This document shows, one piece after another, positions 1 to 8,501 of a stretch of DNA of 64,000 bases (positions are counted from its first letter, which is position 1; every line of letters starts with the position of its first letter). The position numbers and the translations under genes were made by a program. The DNA comes from Streptomyces sp. NBC_01210. GTDB lineage: Bacteria; Actinomycetota; Actinomycetes; Streptomycetales; Streptomycetaceae. Below the pieces are notes generated by a model that was not told the DNA's origin, ran no database searches, and saw only the letters and a program-made list of their open reading frames with translations. The stretch covers positions 558,001 through 622,000 of the forward strand of contig NZ_CP108549.1 in assembly GCF_036010325.1 (NCBI RefSeq), given 5' to 3'.

Positions 1-111
1 TTCATCGACGCCGTCGGCTCCCATCTGCGCGTCCGGGACCCCACTACGAACGCGGCCATTCCTCTCGTCCTCGCCATTGCCGCGCTCACGGTGCGCCTGG
101 CGACCATCTGA
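1..111 (+). CDS. C-terminal end of an unknown protein (truncated by window edge)
   Basis: The first frame is open from base 1 and stops with TGA at 109-111, giving 36 residues that end in a hydrophobic, alanine- and leucine-rich stretch (NAAIPLVLAIAALTVRLATI). Codon use looks coding (GC-rich third positions). The upstream part lies outside the window and I do not recognise the family. It ends 24 bases before the stop of the convergent Ohr gene. Confidence 0.45.
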   Translation, partial: FIDAVGSHLRVRDPTTNAAIPLVLAIAALTVRLATI

Positions 112-134
112 CGGCGCGCCGATCCCCGCTGGGC

Positions 135-587
135 TCACCCGCCCCCGAGTGAGCCGACATCGTGACCGTTGGCGGTCAGCGTGACGTCGATGTTGCCCCG
201 TGTGGCATTCGAGTAAGGACACACCTGATGTGCGGCAGCGACGATCCGCGCTGACTGCTCAGGATCCTGAATCTGCGGCAGGGTTACATGGAGCTCAACC
301 GCGATCTTGAAACCATGATCCTCGGTGGGAAGGAGGCTGACCCGACTGTCGATCGAAACGTCGCCCGTCTCGACGCGTTCGCGACGCCCCACCACGCCGA
401 GTGCACCCTCGAAGCAGGCCGCATAACCCACTGCGAAGAGCTGCTCCGGGTTCGTGCCACCCCCATCGCCGCCCATCTCTTTCGGCACACGGAGCTGGAC
501 GTCCAGGACCCCGTCATTTGTGCGCCCATGGCCGCTGGCGCGACCGCCTGTGACGGTTGCCTCCGCCGTGTAAAGAACTCGTGCCAT
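135..587 (-). CDS. ohr: Organic hydroperoxide resistance protein (Ohr/OsmC family)
   Basis: A 150-residue protein of normal Ohr length. Ohr enzymes are cytoplasmic thiol peroxidases that reduce organic and lipid hydroperoxides. The two redox cysteines are present: Cys58 in YAACFEGAL and Cys123 in the Ohr-type motif VCPYSNATRGN. The catalytic-site Glu sits in TNPEQLF (residue 48). The frame stays open 43 codons upstream, but the ATG at 587 is preferred because GGAGGT lies just before it and family homology starts there. No OhrR-type MarR regulator is adjacent. The kinase gene upstream on the same strand ends 132 bases away. Confidence 0.93.
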   Translation of the reverse strand: MARVLYTAEATVTGGRASGHGRTNDGVLDVQLRVPKEMGGDGGGTNPEQLFAVGYAACFEGALGVVGRRERVETGDVSIDSRVSLLPTEDHGFKIAVELHVTLPQIQDPEQSARIVAAAHQVCPYSNATRGNIDVTLTANGHDVGSLGGG

Positions 588-706
588 CTCGACCTCCACT
601 CCGGATCTCCCGCCGACACACCGCACCCGCCACGTCGCCGAAACAAAGTACGGCGACACGACGGGGCGTCCGAGGCAGGACCGTTCCGGCAGGAGATTCC
701 TCTCTG

Positions 707-736
707 ATGCGGGCACCTCTCATGCGGGCACCTCTC
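707..736. repeat. Perfect tandem 15-bp duplication at the 3' end of the kinase gene
   Basis: ATGCGGGCACCTCTC occurs twice head to tail at 707-721 and 722-736. The duplication covers the stop codon of the histidine kinase gene on the minus strand, so its last codons are repeated just after the stop. The unit is a multiple of three, as expected of a replication-slippage duplication. Confidence 0.9.
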
Positions 737-2231
737 CTGTCGGGACGGCAGGTTCGGTTCGGGAGTTCTCAGCAGCACCGGGCGACGGTTCCTCGGGGTT
801 CGAGGGCGGTGTGATCGGCAGGCAGACGCGGAATCTCGTGTCACCCGGCTGCGAGTCCACTCTGATGTCGCCATGGTGCTTGTTGACCACAATGCGGTAG
901 GAGATGTCGAGGCCCAGACCGGTGCCCTCGCCCACCGGCTTCGTAGTGAAGAAGGGCTCGAAGATCCGCGGGCGAATGTCGGCCGGGATGCCGGAGCCGG
1001 TGTCGCGGACCTCGACGAAGAGTCGGTCGCCGTCGCGCCAGCTGGCAATCGTGAGGGTACCGCTGCCGTTCATCGCGCCGAGTGCGTTGTCAATGAGGTT
1101 CGTCCAGACCTGGTTGAGCTCCGCGCCGTACGCCGGAACGGGCGGCAGGCTGCGGTCGTACTCCTTCACCACCCGCACGGCCGGGGGGATTTTGGCCTGC
1201 AGCATCACCAGGGTGGCGTCGAGGAGTTCATGGACGTCGACGGGCTGCTGAGCGGCACGGTCGAGCTGGGAGTACTGGCGTGCCGCATCCACCAGACCCG
1301 AGATGCGGTTGACGGCATCCTCGATCTCTCCCATCAGGAGCTCGGTGTCGATCGTGTACGTCAGCCATCCCACCGCGGCCTGCCGGTTCTCGTCGCCCAG
1401 GCTGTCGGTCGCCTCGGACAGCCATGAGGCGTCGATGCCGCCGGCGACCAGGGTGGGGGCGATGTCCCAGGGCCGGCCCACGTCGTGGTCCTCCAGCCAG
1501 TCGCTGACTTCGTCCTCGGCGTCGGAGGCCTCGATCGCCGACAACTTGGGGGCGTTGGAGGCGCGCTGGACGGCCGCGTCCTGCATCTCGACCAGGTGGT
1601 GCAGTCGAGTGCCGTCCACACGGCCGTCGGCGATGAGGGCGAGCTTGTGGCGCATTTTGGTGACCCGGTCGCGCAGAGAGTCGGTGGCGCGTACGGCTGC
1701 CGCCGCGGGGTTGTTGAGCTCGTGGGTGAGTCCGGCGGTGAGCGAGCCGAGGGCCTCCAGGCGTTCGCGTTCGCCGATGATGGTGTTACTGGCACGGGTG
1801 CCGAAGAAGAGGCCTTCGAGCAGATGCAGGGCCATGGGGAACCAGGTGCGCACCGCGTAGGCGAACTCTTCGGCGGGCAGCACGAAGAGTTCGACGTCCG
1901 TGATGGCTCGCAGCGTGTTGGGGTAGGCCTGGTCCACCCGGTCCCCGAGGTAGGCCTGAGTGGCTCCGCTGTAGACGCCTACCTGATCGGTGCGGCCGAA
2001 CTCTATGTCGTCGCCGTGGAGGCGGCGGACGAGGGCGACCGTGCCACCGAGAAGTACAAAGAAGCAGGTGGCGGCCTCGCCCTGCGAGTAGACAGGCGCT
2101 CCACCGGGTCGCGCCTCGACGCGGCCGCGCTCGGCGAGCCAGGCCAGTTGCTCGTCGTCGAGGGCCTCGAAGAGGAACAGGGTCTGCAGTTCGGCCGGGC
2201 TGAGCCTGTCGCGCGGGCTCGCGGCATTCAT
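720..2231 (-). CDS. Cyclic-nucleotide-binding-domain sensor histidine kinase
   Basis: A 503-residue soluble kinase. Residues about 15-140 form a Crp/cNMP-binding-like sensor domain (a cyclic-nucleotide beta-roll pattern around [16 protein letters not shown]). A dimerisation region follows with the phosphoacceptor H-box [11 protein letters not shown] near residue 168. The ATPase domain shows the N box ([11 protein letters not shown]), G1 (DTGSGI), F (FEPFFTTK) and G2 (GTGLGL). The start ATG overlaps the stop of the upstream receiver-flavoprotein gene by 4 bases, so the two are co-transcribed and probably coupled. Domain order suggests the kinase signals to the receiver at the N-terminus of its partner; that is inference. 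Confidence 0.88.
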   Translation of the reverse strand: MNAASPRDRLSPAELQTLFLFEALDDEQLAWLAERGRVEARPGGAPVYSQGEAATCFFVLLGGTVALVRRLHGDDIEFGRTDQVGVYSGATQAYLGDRVDQAYPNTLRAITDVELFVLPAEEFAYAVRTWFPMALHLLEGLFFGTRASNTIIGERERLEALGSLTAGLTHELNNPAAAAVRATDSLRDRVTKMRHKLALIADGRVDGTRLHHLVEMQDAAVQRASNAPKLSAIEASDAEDEVSDWLEDHDVGRPWDIAPTLVAGGIDASWLSEATDSLGDENRQAAVGWLTYTIDTELLMGEIEDAVNRISGLVDAARQYSQLDRAAQQPVDVHELLDATLVMLQAKIPPAVRVVKEYDRSLPPVPAYGAELNQVWTNLIDNALGAMNGSGTLTIASWRDGDRLFVEVRDTGSGIPADIRPRIFEPFFTTKPVGEGTGLGLDISYRIVVNKHHGDIRVDSQPGDTRFRVCLPITPPSNPEEPSPGAAENSRTEPAVPTGEVPA

Positions 2232-3886
2232 TGCGCCTCCAGGTAACGGTGCACCAGGGAGACGGCCATGGCGCCCTCCCCCACCGCGGATGCGACCCGT
2301 TTGACCGATTCGGCCCGTACGTCGCCGGCGGCGAAGACACCGGGCACGCTGGTCTCGAGGTGGTAGGGGTCCCGTGACAGCGGCCAGCGCGCGGGACGCG
2401 CTCCCCCGGACAGCAGGTCGGGACCGGTCAGCACGAAACCCCGTTCGTCACGGGCGACGACACCGTCGAGCCATTGCGTGGGCGGTTCCGCGCCGATGAA
2501 GACGAAGAGCCATGAGGCATCGGTCGTGGTGACGGCACCCGTGCGGTTGTCACGCAGTGTCAGGCGCTGCAGATGCCTGTCGCCCTCGCCGCCCGCCACT
2601 TCGGTGTGCGGGTGAACCTGGATACTGGCGATGTCGTCGATCTGCTGTACCAGGTAGTGCGACATCGACCGGGTCAAGTCGGTTCCCCGGACCAGGAGAT
2701 GGACGCGGTCGGCGTAGCGGGAGAAGTAGACGGCGGCCTGGCCGGCGGAGTTGGCCCCGCCGACGATGTACACCTCGTCCCCCGTGCAGCTGGCTGCTTC
2801 GAAGGAGGCCGAGCCGTAGAAGACGCCCGCTCCGGTGAACTCATCAAGGCCCGGCCCCGCCAGCCGCCGGTACGACACCCCCGTGGCCAGGACGACGGTA
2901 TGCGCCCCGATCGAGGTCCCGTCGCTGAAGTGCAGCACCCGGCCTGCCCCCGCCGCCTCGAGCGACACCACTTCTCGCGCGCTGAGGATCTCGGCGCCGA
3001 AACGGGTGGCCTGCCGACGTGCGCGTTCCGTCAGCTGCGCCCCGGACACTCCGTCGGGGAAACCCAGGTAGTTCTCGATACGGCTGCTCTGGCCGGCCTG
3101 CCCTCCGGTTGCGCTCCGCTCCACCAGTACGGTGCGCAGCCCCTCGGAGGCCGCGTATACGGCGGCGCCGAGACCTGCGGGGCCCGCGCCGATGACAACA
3201 ACGTCGTAGAAGTCGGAGGCCGGGGTGGTGCTCAGCCCCACCTGGGCGGCAAGCTCGGCCTCGCTCGGCGCCTGCAGGGTTTTGCCGTCGGCCGTGATCA
3301 CCAGCGGCACGTCGTCGGCGCTGAGCCCGGCCGCATCCAGGAGCCGCCCGCCTTCGGGGTCGTCCGCGGCGATCCAGATGTAGGGCACAAGATTGCGGGC
3401 AAGGAATTCCCGCACCGCGAAAGACGGCGCCGACCAGCGGTGGCCGACGATCCGCGTCTCCCCCACCTCTGGGTCGGGCGCGCTCGCCCACACCTCCAGC
3501 AGCGCATCCAGCACCGGATAGAGATTCTCCTCCGGCGGGCTCCACGGCTTGAGCAGGTAGTGATCGAGATCGACGATGTTGATCGCATCAATGGCTGCGC
3601 CGGTGTCGGCGTACGCCGTCAGAAGCACCCGTCTGGCCAGCGGGAAGAGGTCCATGGCCGCTTCCAGGAACTGCACCCCGTTCATCGTCGGCATGCGGTA
3701 GTCGGCGATCATGACCGCGAGCGGCTCGCCTCGCAGTTTGACCTCCCGCAAAGCCTCCAATGCCTCTTCACCCGAAGGTGCGCGGAGCACGCGATACCGC
3801 TCGCCGTACCGGCGCCGGAGGTCGCGGGCGATGGCTCGGGACACTCCCGGATCGTCGTCGACGGTCAGGATGGTCGGCTTCGCCAT
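2228..3886 (-). CDS. Response-regulator receiver fused to a thioredoxin-reductase-like flavoprotein
   Basis: About 552 residues. Residues 1-125 are a CheY-like receiver with the acidic pocket VDDDPG, the likely phosphoacceptor Asp in MIADYRMPTMNG and the conserved Lys in LLKPW. From about residue 225 comes a two-dinucleotide-fold oxidoreductase: FAD site VVIGAGPAGLGAA, NADPH site VYIVGGANSAGQAA, and a C-terminal FAD motif with VFAAGDVR. In genuine thioredoxin reductases a CxxC precedes the NADPH domain. Here the region reads GVFYGSASFEAASCTG, so the redox pair is absent. The ATG at 3886 is chosen because GGTGGGC precedes it; the frame extends to 3907. It overlaps the downstream kinase by 4 bases. 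Fusions of this type are annotated in many bacteria, but their reaction is unclear. Confidence 0.85.
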   Translation of the reverse strand: MAKPTILTVDDDPGVSRAIARDLRRRYGERYRVLRAPSGEEALEALREVKLRGEPLAVMIADYRMPTMNGVQFLEAAMDLFPLARRVLLTAYADTGAAIDAINIVDLDHYLLKPWSPPEENLYPVLDALLEVWASAPDPEVGETRIVGHRWSAPSFAVREFLARNLVPYIWIAADDPEGGRLLDAAGLSADDVPLVITADGKTLQAPSEAELAAQVGLSTTPASDFYDVVVIGAGPAGLGAAVYAASEGLRTVLVERSATGGQAGQSSRIENYLGFPDGVSGAQLTERARRQATRFGAEILSAREVVSLEAAGAGRVLHFSDGTSIGAHTVVLATGVSYRRLAGPGLDEFTGAGVFYGSASFEAASCTGDEVYIVGGANSAGQAAVYFSRYADRVHLLVRGTDLTRSMSHYLVQQIDDIASIQVHPHTEVAGGEGDRHLQRLTLRDNRTGAVTTTDASWLFVFIGAEPPTQWLDGVVARDERGFVLTGPDLLSGGARPARWPLSRDPYHLETSVPGVFAAGDVRAESVKRVASAVGEGAMAVSLVHRYLEAQ

Positions 3887-3972
3887 GCCCACCATCATGC
3901 GCCGCACCGATAACCATTGCGATGCGAAAACCCAACATCACCGGGTTCGGCTCCGGCAACGATCTCCGGAGG

Positions 3973-3991
3973 CCGGAGCGCGGCGCTCCGG
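3973..3991 (-). terminator. Hairpin downstream of the PAS-SpoIIE phosphatase gene
   Basis: CCGGAGCGC and GCGCTCCGG form a perfect 9-bp inverted repeat around a single G, 47 bases after the minus-strand stop at 4038. There is no T-tract, which is common for Streptomyces terminators. It lies just upstream of the receiver-flavoprotein operon and could insulate that promoter. Confidence 0.55.
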
Positions 3992-4037
3992 AAGGGAGCT
4001 TGGCGAACGGCACCCTCAGCCACAACGCCGGCCGGCG

Positions 4038-5306
4038 TCACAGTCGGACGATGACGAGGGCGATGTCGTCGCGGGCCCCGCCACTCACGTCGAGACGGGC
4101 CAGTACGGCGTCAGCGAGGCCTTCCGCTCCGAGTCGCCGGTGGTGGGTCAGGGCATCGGTGAGGCGGGCGAGGCCGATGTCGATATCTTCGCCTCGGCGC
4201 TCGACAAGTCCGTCGGTGTAGAGCACGAGGGTGGCGTCGGGGATGTAGGCGCGGCTGCTCTCGGGGCGGGGAGCGTGTGCGGGTCGGGCGCCCAGCGGCG
4301 GGTCGGTGGCCTGGTCCAGAAGCTCGCAGGCACCGTCCGGATGCAGCAGGATGGGCGGTGGGTGCCCGGCGCTGCTGTAGGTGATCAGGCGGCGACCGGT
4401 GTCGATCAGTACCTGGGCGGCGGTGGCGGCCAGTGCCCCGTCGACGGATCGGGCGTAGAGACCCAGCACTTCCAGTGCTTTGGCCGGGCCTTCGACCGCC
4501 CGGGCCGCGGCGCTCAACGCGCTGCGGAGCATTCCCATGACGGTGGCGGCTTGCAGCCCGTGGCCCACCACGTCACCGACCGCTACGGCGAAGCAGCCGT
4601 CGGGGAGATCGACGATGTCGTACCAATCGCCGCACACGTTCAGCGATCCGATGGCGGGTAGATAGCGCACCGCAATGTCCGTGTGCTTGCTCAGATCGGG
4701 TACATGGAGCATGGCCTCCTGCAGCGCGAGCGCGACGTGGCGTTCACGGGCGTGTGCCTGGCGCAGTTCTTCGTTGAGTCGCTGCAGTTCGCGTGCCCGC
4801 GCGTAGAGCTCGGCTTCCATCTCCTCGCCCCCCGTGCTGTGGGTTGTGCCCGGGCGACGCGCGTGGATGAAGGCGGTTACGTCCTCGACCCGGTGAATGA
4901 CCCATCCGACGGTGCCGTTCGGCTTCAGGACCGGGGTGTTGATCGTGGACCACCACCGCTCCTCGAACCGACCGGGCCTGTCGGTGAGTGGGATGTCGTA
5001 CCTCTGCAGGGCCATCGAGTCGGGCTTACGGGAGTTCAGTACGCGGTGGAGCGACGACTCGAGATTCGGCACCCCGTCGGCTTCGGGGTCCGCGGGATTG
5101 TCGGGAAAGGCATCGAAGACGTACTGCCCGATCAGTTCTTCTCTCGTGCGGAGCGTGGCCTGAAGATATGCGTGGTTGACGTCGACGATGAAGAAATCTG
5201 TGTCGAGCACCAGGTAGGGGCTGGGTGTGGCGGCAAACAGCGCTGCGTAGTCGAGAGTCATGCCATCACGCGCCTGCCCGTTCCTGCGGTCCATGGCCCT
5301 GCCCAC
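4038..5306 (-). CDS. PAS-domain SpoIIE/PP2C-type protein phosphatase
   Basis: Up to 422 residues. The N-terminal PAS domain (about residues 20-145, starting LFAATPSPYLVLDTDFFIVDVN) should sense an unknown signal. A short coiled-coil linker (LYARARELQRLNEELRQ) leads to a SpoIIE/RsbU-type serine phosphatase domain with metal-binding motifs GDWYDIVDLPDG, VGDVVGHG, VLYTDGLVER and the closing DDIALVI. Such phosphatases normally dephosphorylate anti-anti-sigma factors or partner proteins. The outermost start is GTG at 5306; ATG codons at 5294 and 5261 are alternatives, and none has a strong Shine-Dalgarno. It is a single-gene unit with no anti-sigma partner adjacent. Confidence 0.85.
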   Translation of the reverse strand: MGRAMDRRNGQARDGMTLDYAALFAATPSPYLVLDTDFFIVDVNHAYLQATLRTREELIGQYVFDAFPDNPADPEADGVPNLESSLHRVLNSRKPDSMALQRYDIPLTDRPGRFEERWWSTINTPVLKPNGTVGWVIHRVEDVTAFIHARRPGTTHSTGGEEMEAELYARARELQRLNEELRQAHARERHVALALQEAMLHVPDLSKHTDIAVRYLPAIGSLNVCGDWYDIVDLPDGCFAVAVGDVVGHGLQAATVMGMLRSALSAAARAVEGPAKALEVLGLYARSVDGALAATAAQVLIDTGRRLITYSSAGHPPPILLHPDGACELLDQATDPPLGARPAHAPRPESSRAYIPDATLVLYTDGLVERRGEDIDIGLARLTDALTHHRRLGAEGLADAVLARLDVSGGARDDIALVIVRL

Positions 5307-5479
5307 TGATCAATCTACGAGGCTTCCAGCACTCCCGCGCGGGCTGAAGCCCGGGACTCGGGGCCCCCGCCGTGTGTTCAGCTCCCTTCGCCCAGTCGGA
5401 CGGCAAACTCCCGCCACCGGCGCATTGACACCCGCCCGCCTCGCCCCGTCACTCATCGCAATCGATGCCGGGACCGTTC

Positions 5480-6407
5480 GGCCCGCATCGGGGATCTGCT
5501 GCCCGCCGAACGCACCGCGCAGGGAACGGTGTTTGCCGGGTACTGGAGCGAGGAGGAGTGGGCGCACTGGCGCGCGACGTGCCGCCGACCCGGACGGCCA
5601 CGCCGTCCTGCCCGCCCTGCCACCTCTTCACGCGGCCGAGGACGGTCTCACCTTCGAAGAGCGTGCGGCCGCAGCCCGTCGGCAGGGCTGGGCCGTGGAC
5701 GACCAGCTGATCGAACCGGGCCTGATCGCCCTCGCGCTGCCGGTCCGGGCCCCCGACGGAGAAGTGGTCTGCGCGGTGAGCGTGGTGAGCCACACCAGTC
5801 GCCACAGCGCCGAGCCACTCGCCTCGCCCATCTGGTCACACTCGTCCAGCAGGTGCACGATTCGGCGTCCCTGGCGGTGCTCGACGGCGACGCGATCCAG
5901 TACACGGCCCGTGTCGCCACCAGCCGCATCATGAGCGTCAACATCCAGATCGGCACCAGCTTTCCGGCCTACGCGGCGTCCATGGGCCGCGTCCTGCTGG
6001 CCGACCTGCCGCCGCGGGATCGCGCCGCCCGGCTGGAGCGCACCGAACTGCGGGCGCTGACACCCCGGACCATCACCCGCCTGCCGGAGCTCGACGCGGT
6101 CTTCGAGAACGTGGCGGAGGACGGGTACGCGCTGGTCGACGAGGTTCTCGAGGAGGGCCTTCGCTCACTCGCCGTACCGGTGCGCGACCTCGACGGACGA
6201 GCGGTCGCGGCCGTGAACGTCGCCATGCACAGCAGCCGTCGCACGGTGGAACAGTGTCTGCCCGAGGTCCTGCCCGAACTGCAGGCGACAGCCGCCCGGA
6301 TCGACGCCGACCTGCACATCGCCGGGCGCTTCACGAGGATCCCGACGCCTGAACCGCGGGTCGCAGACAGAGTGCTCCAGGGCGCCTGCGTGGGGTCCAC
6401 GCTGTGA
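5480..6407 (+). pseudogene. Decayed tandem IclR-family regulator (PcaR/PobR-like)
   Basis: Two IclR effector domains are recognisable but not in one frame. The first is split: GTVFAGYWSEEEWAHW in one frame, then QGWAVDDQLIEPGLIALALP in another from about 5640 to 5815. The second is intact and in frame from about 5835 (VHDSASLAVLDGDAIQYTA through FPAYAASMGRVLLADLPP to the stop at 6407). No N-terminal winged helix is found, nor the HTH that should separate the modules. Actinomycete regulators with two IclR modules exist in beta-ketoacid and aromatic pathways. This copy looks inactivated by two frame shifts and deletions. A short product of the second domain alone cannot be excluded. Confidence 0.7.
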
Positions 6408-6525
6408 GTGACAGCCGAGGTATCGTCACGCGGCCGATCACCGAAGGGGGTGGGGTGGGTGGTTCGGCCTCGATCTGAGACGTTCGGCCCAACCTCCCCG
6501 CTCTCGGTCGTCCGAGAATGGAGAC

Positions 6526-7524
6526 ATGCGGAACAGATCGTGCTGTGGTCAGTCCACGACCGCCCGAAAGCGTGCCGGGCGGGGGCCGCGGAGGAAATCA
6601 GCAGTGGCCACGCTCGCGATGCTGGTGGCCACGCTCGCCCTCGCGGTGTCGGGCTGCCAGGGCGGCGCGGGTACGAGGCCGCCGGGCGGTCGTGCCACGC
6701 CCGTGCCAGGCTCACACGTACTCGCGGTGAAGATCGACAACGTCGGCCCGGCCCGCCCCCAAACCGGCCTCGACAAGGCGGACATCGTCTACGTCGAGCA
6801 GGTCGAGTCCGGGCTCAGCCGGATACTCGCTCTCTACTCCTCCCACGTGCCGCCCGTCGTCGGTCCGGTGCGCAGCGCTCGTGAAACCGACCTGGAACTG
6901 CTCCGGCAGTTCGACCGGCCGACCCTCGCCTTCTCCGGGGCACAGACCAAGCTCCTCCCGGTCATCAAGGCAGCTCCCTTGAACGCGCTTCCGCCCGACA
7001 AGGCACCGGCCGCGTACTTCCGCAGCCGGGATCGAGCCGCCCCGCACAATCTGTATCTGCGGCCCGAGCGGGCCCTGCGCGACACCCCTGGCACAAACGC
7101 CGCCGGATACGCCGGGCTCAGCTTCGGCCCCCCGCCCCCGGGCGGGAAACCGACCGCCGCATACACCGTCCGCTATCCAGCCGCACGCTTCGGCTTCACC
7201 TGGTCGGCAGGCCGGCAGCAGTGGCTGCTGACCATGGACGGCACGCCTTTCCGGGCAGCGTCAGGGGAGCAACTGGGTGCGGCCACGGTCATCTTGCAGT
7301 ACGTGACGGTGCGACCGTCGAGCTTCCACGACCGGTGGGGCAACAACTCTCCGTATACCGAGACCGTGGGCTCCGGCGCCGCGCTGGTCCTGCGCAACGG
7401 CACAGCGTACGAGGCCGACTGGAAACGGGACACAGCCGAGTCCGGCACCGCGTTCACGACGCCGGACGGCGGGCGCATGCCGTTCGCCCCAGGACAGATC
7501 TGGATCGTGTACGAGGCTCGCTGA
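6526..7524 (+). CDS. DUF3048-family lipoprotein (YerB-like)
   Basis: 332 residues. A basic N-terminus and hydrophobic segment (about 25-43) end in a lipobox VSGC with Cys44, so it is predicted to be an exported lipid-anchored protein. The rest matches the DUF3048/YerB pattern: KIDNVGPARPQTGLDKADIV, VESGLSRILALYSSHVP, then VGPVRSARETDLEL and a second lobe with RWGNNSPYTETVGSGAA-type beta-rich sequence. The biochemical role of the family is not established; a cell-envelope function is likely. The ATG follows GGAG at a workable distance. It is monocistronic, followed by a strong hairpin. Confidence 0.85.
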   Translation: MRNRSCCGQSTTARKRAGRGPRRKSAVATLAMLVATLALAVSGCQGGAGTRPPGGRATPVPGSHVLAVKIDNVGPARPQTGLDKADIVYVEQVESGLSRILALYSSHVPPVVGPVRSARETDLELLRQFDRPTLAFSGAQTKLLPVIKAAPLNALPPDKAPAAYFRSRDRAAPHNLYLRPERALRDTPGTNAAGYAGLSFGPPPPGGKPTAAYTVRYPAARFGFTWSAGRQQWLLTMDGTPFRAASGEQLGAATVILQYVTVRPSSFHDRWGNNSPYTETVGSGAALVLRNGTAYEADWKRDTAESGTAFTTPDGGRMPFAPGQIWIVYEAR

Positions 7525-7648
7525 CTCCCGCCCGTCGATCGTCCCCATGGCTGTCCGGGCCTGCGGGAAGTCATTGCCGCATTGCTGGTTGGCAGACTCT
7601 CGTTGCCCGTGCCCGTTCTTCTCGCTCGACCCGGCTGGCGACCCCACC

Positions 7649-7685
7649 GAAGCCCGGCGCCGGCCCCGCCCCGGGGCCGGGCTTC
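7649..7685 (+). terminator. GC-rich terminator after the DUF3048 gene
   Basis: GAAGCCCGGC (7649-7658) pairs perfectly with GCCGGGCTTC (7676-7685). The loop can itself fold (GGCCCCG with CGGGGCC). It lies 125 bases past the stop at 7524. Confidence 0.6.
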
Positions 7686-7884
7686 TGCTCGCAGCCGGAA
7701 CCGGGCACTTTCAGCGCCTTCTATACGTCGACGACCGCGCCGCAACAGATGTCGACCACGGTCTCCAGCGACGGGGAGCGCTGAAGCAGGGCCCGGGGAA
7801 CTCCCGAAGAGGCCTGGCCTGGTCCGGGAGCAGTCCGTGATCTCCGCCGGCCGTCGGATCGGCCGAGGGCACCAGCATTGCCGG

Positions 7885-8100
7885 CTGCCCGTACAGGGCT
7901 GCGATCGGCGCCCAGTCGGTGGCAGCGGCGTCGGTCGCAGCGGCATGGCAGGCCACGATGGCCGCCTGCAGCTGGTACGGGCCGGGCCTGCGGCGCCGCA
8001 GGGGCGGCGTCGAGCAGGCCGAGCCCTTCGGAGAGCTCCAGGTCCATGGCCCTGCGTCGAGGGGGCACTGGCCGCCCCCGCCGCCGGGCGTCCCCTTGCC
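7885..8100 (-). pseudogene. Remnant of an ECF sigma factor with SnoaL/DUF6596-type extension (ECF42-like)
   Basis: On the minus strand a short stretch matches the conserved C-terminal extension of this sigma-factor group: RAMDLELSEGLGLLDAA in one frame, then RPGPYQLQAAIVACHAA and AAATDWAPIAALYG in another. These correspond to the family pattern RALI-EGLALLDRAL / RPGPYQLQAAIAACHA / DWAQIAALYD. The frame changes near 8000. No sigma region 2 or 4 can be found, and downstream sequence degenerates. I read it as the fossil of a deleted gene in an otherwise empty 0.9-kb spacer. Confidence 0.6.
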
Positions 8101-8490
8101 TCGTGAGTACAGTCCTGCCGCTCCGGAATGCCGGCGCTTGGCCCGTACCAGGGCGCTGGGCCATCATTTCGGCTGCGGCACCAGGAACGACCTACACGCA
8201 AAATCAGGCCCTTGACCAGCAGGAATGGCGAAGCGCTGCCGGAGTACCCGTACTGCAACCGTGCTTGAGATGCGGGTCTGCCAGAGTGTGGTCGGCCTGC
8301 CTGACTTGCGTGGGCGGCGGAGGGGTTGTCGGGTGGAATTGCAGAAGGGGGCGTCCGGCACTGAACGCACCTTGATGTGATCAGCCCCCGACCCAGCCGC
8401 CCTGCAATGATTTCGGTGCCCCGTGAAGAGCCAGCCCTCGACCCGTCTGCAGACCATCAATGTTTGGCCGCAGAGCACCGTGCGGTGCTA
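8101..8490. other. Intergenic stretch without convincing genes
   Basis: About 390 bases between the sigma-factor remnant and the large phosphatase gene. Frames here have mixed codon use and no family resemblance. It presumably holds the phosphatase promoter, but no clear -35/-10 pair was identified. Confidence 0.5.
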
Positions 8491-8501
8491 GAAAGGTCAA
8501 C

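Noticed and set aside
5330..5400. GC-rich hairpin (GGGCTGAAGCCC) resembling ends of IS200/IS605 elements
   Set aside because: No transposase fragment, no second end and no target-site hallmark nearby; small GC hairpins are common in this genome.
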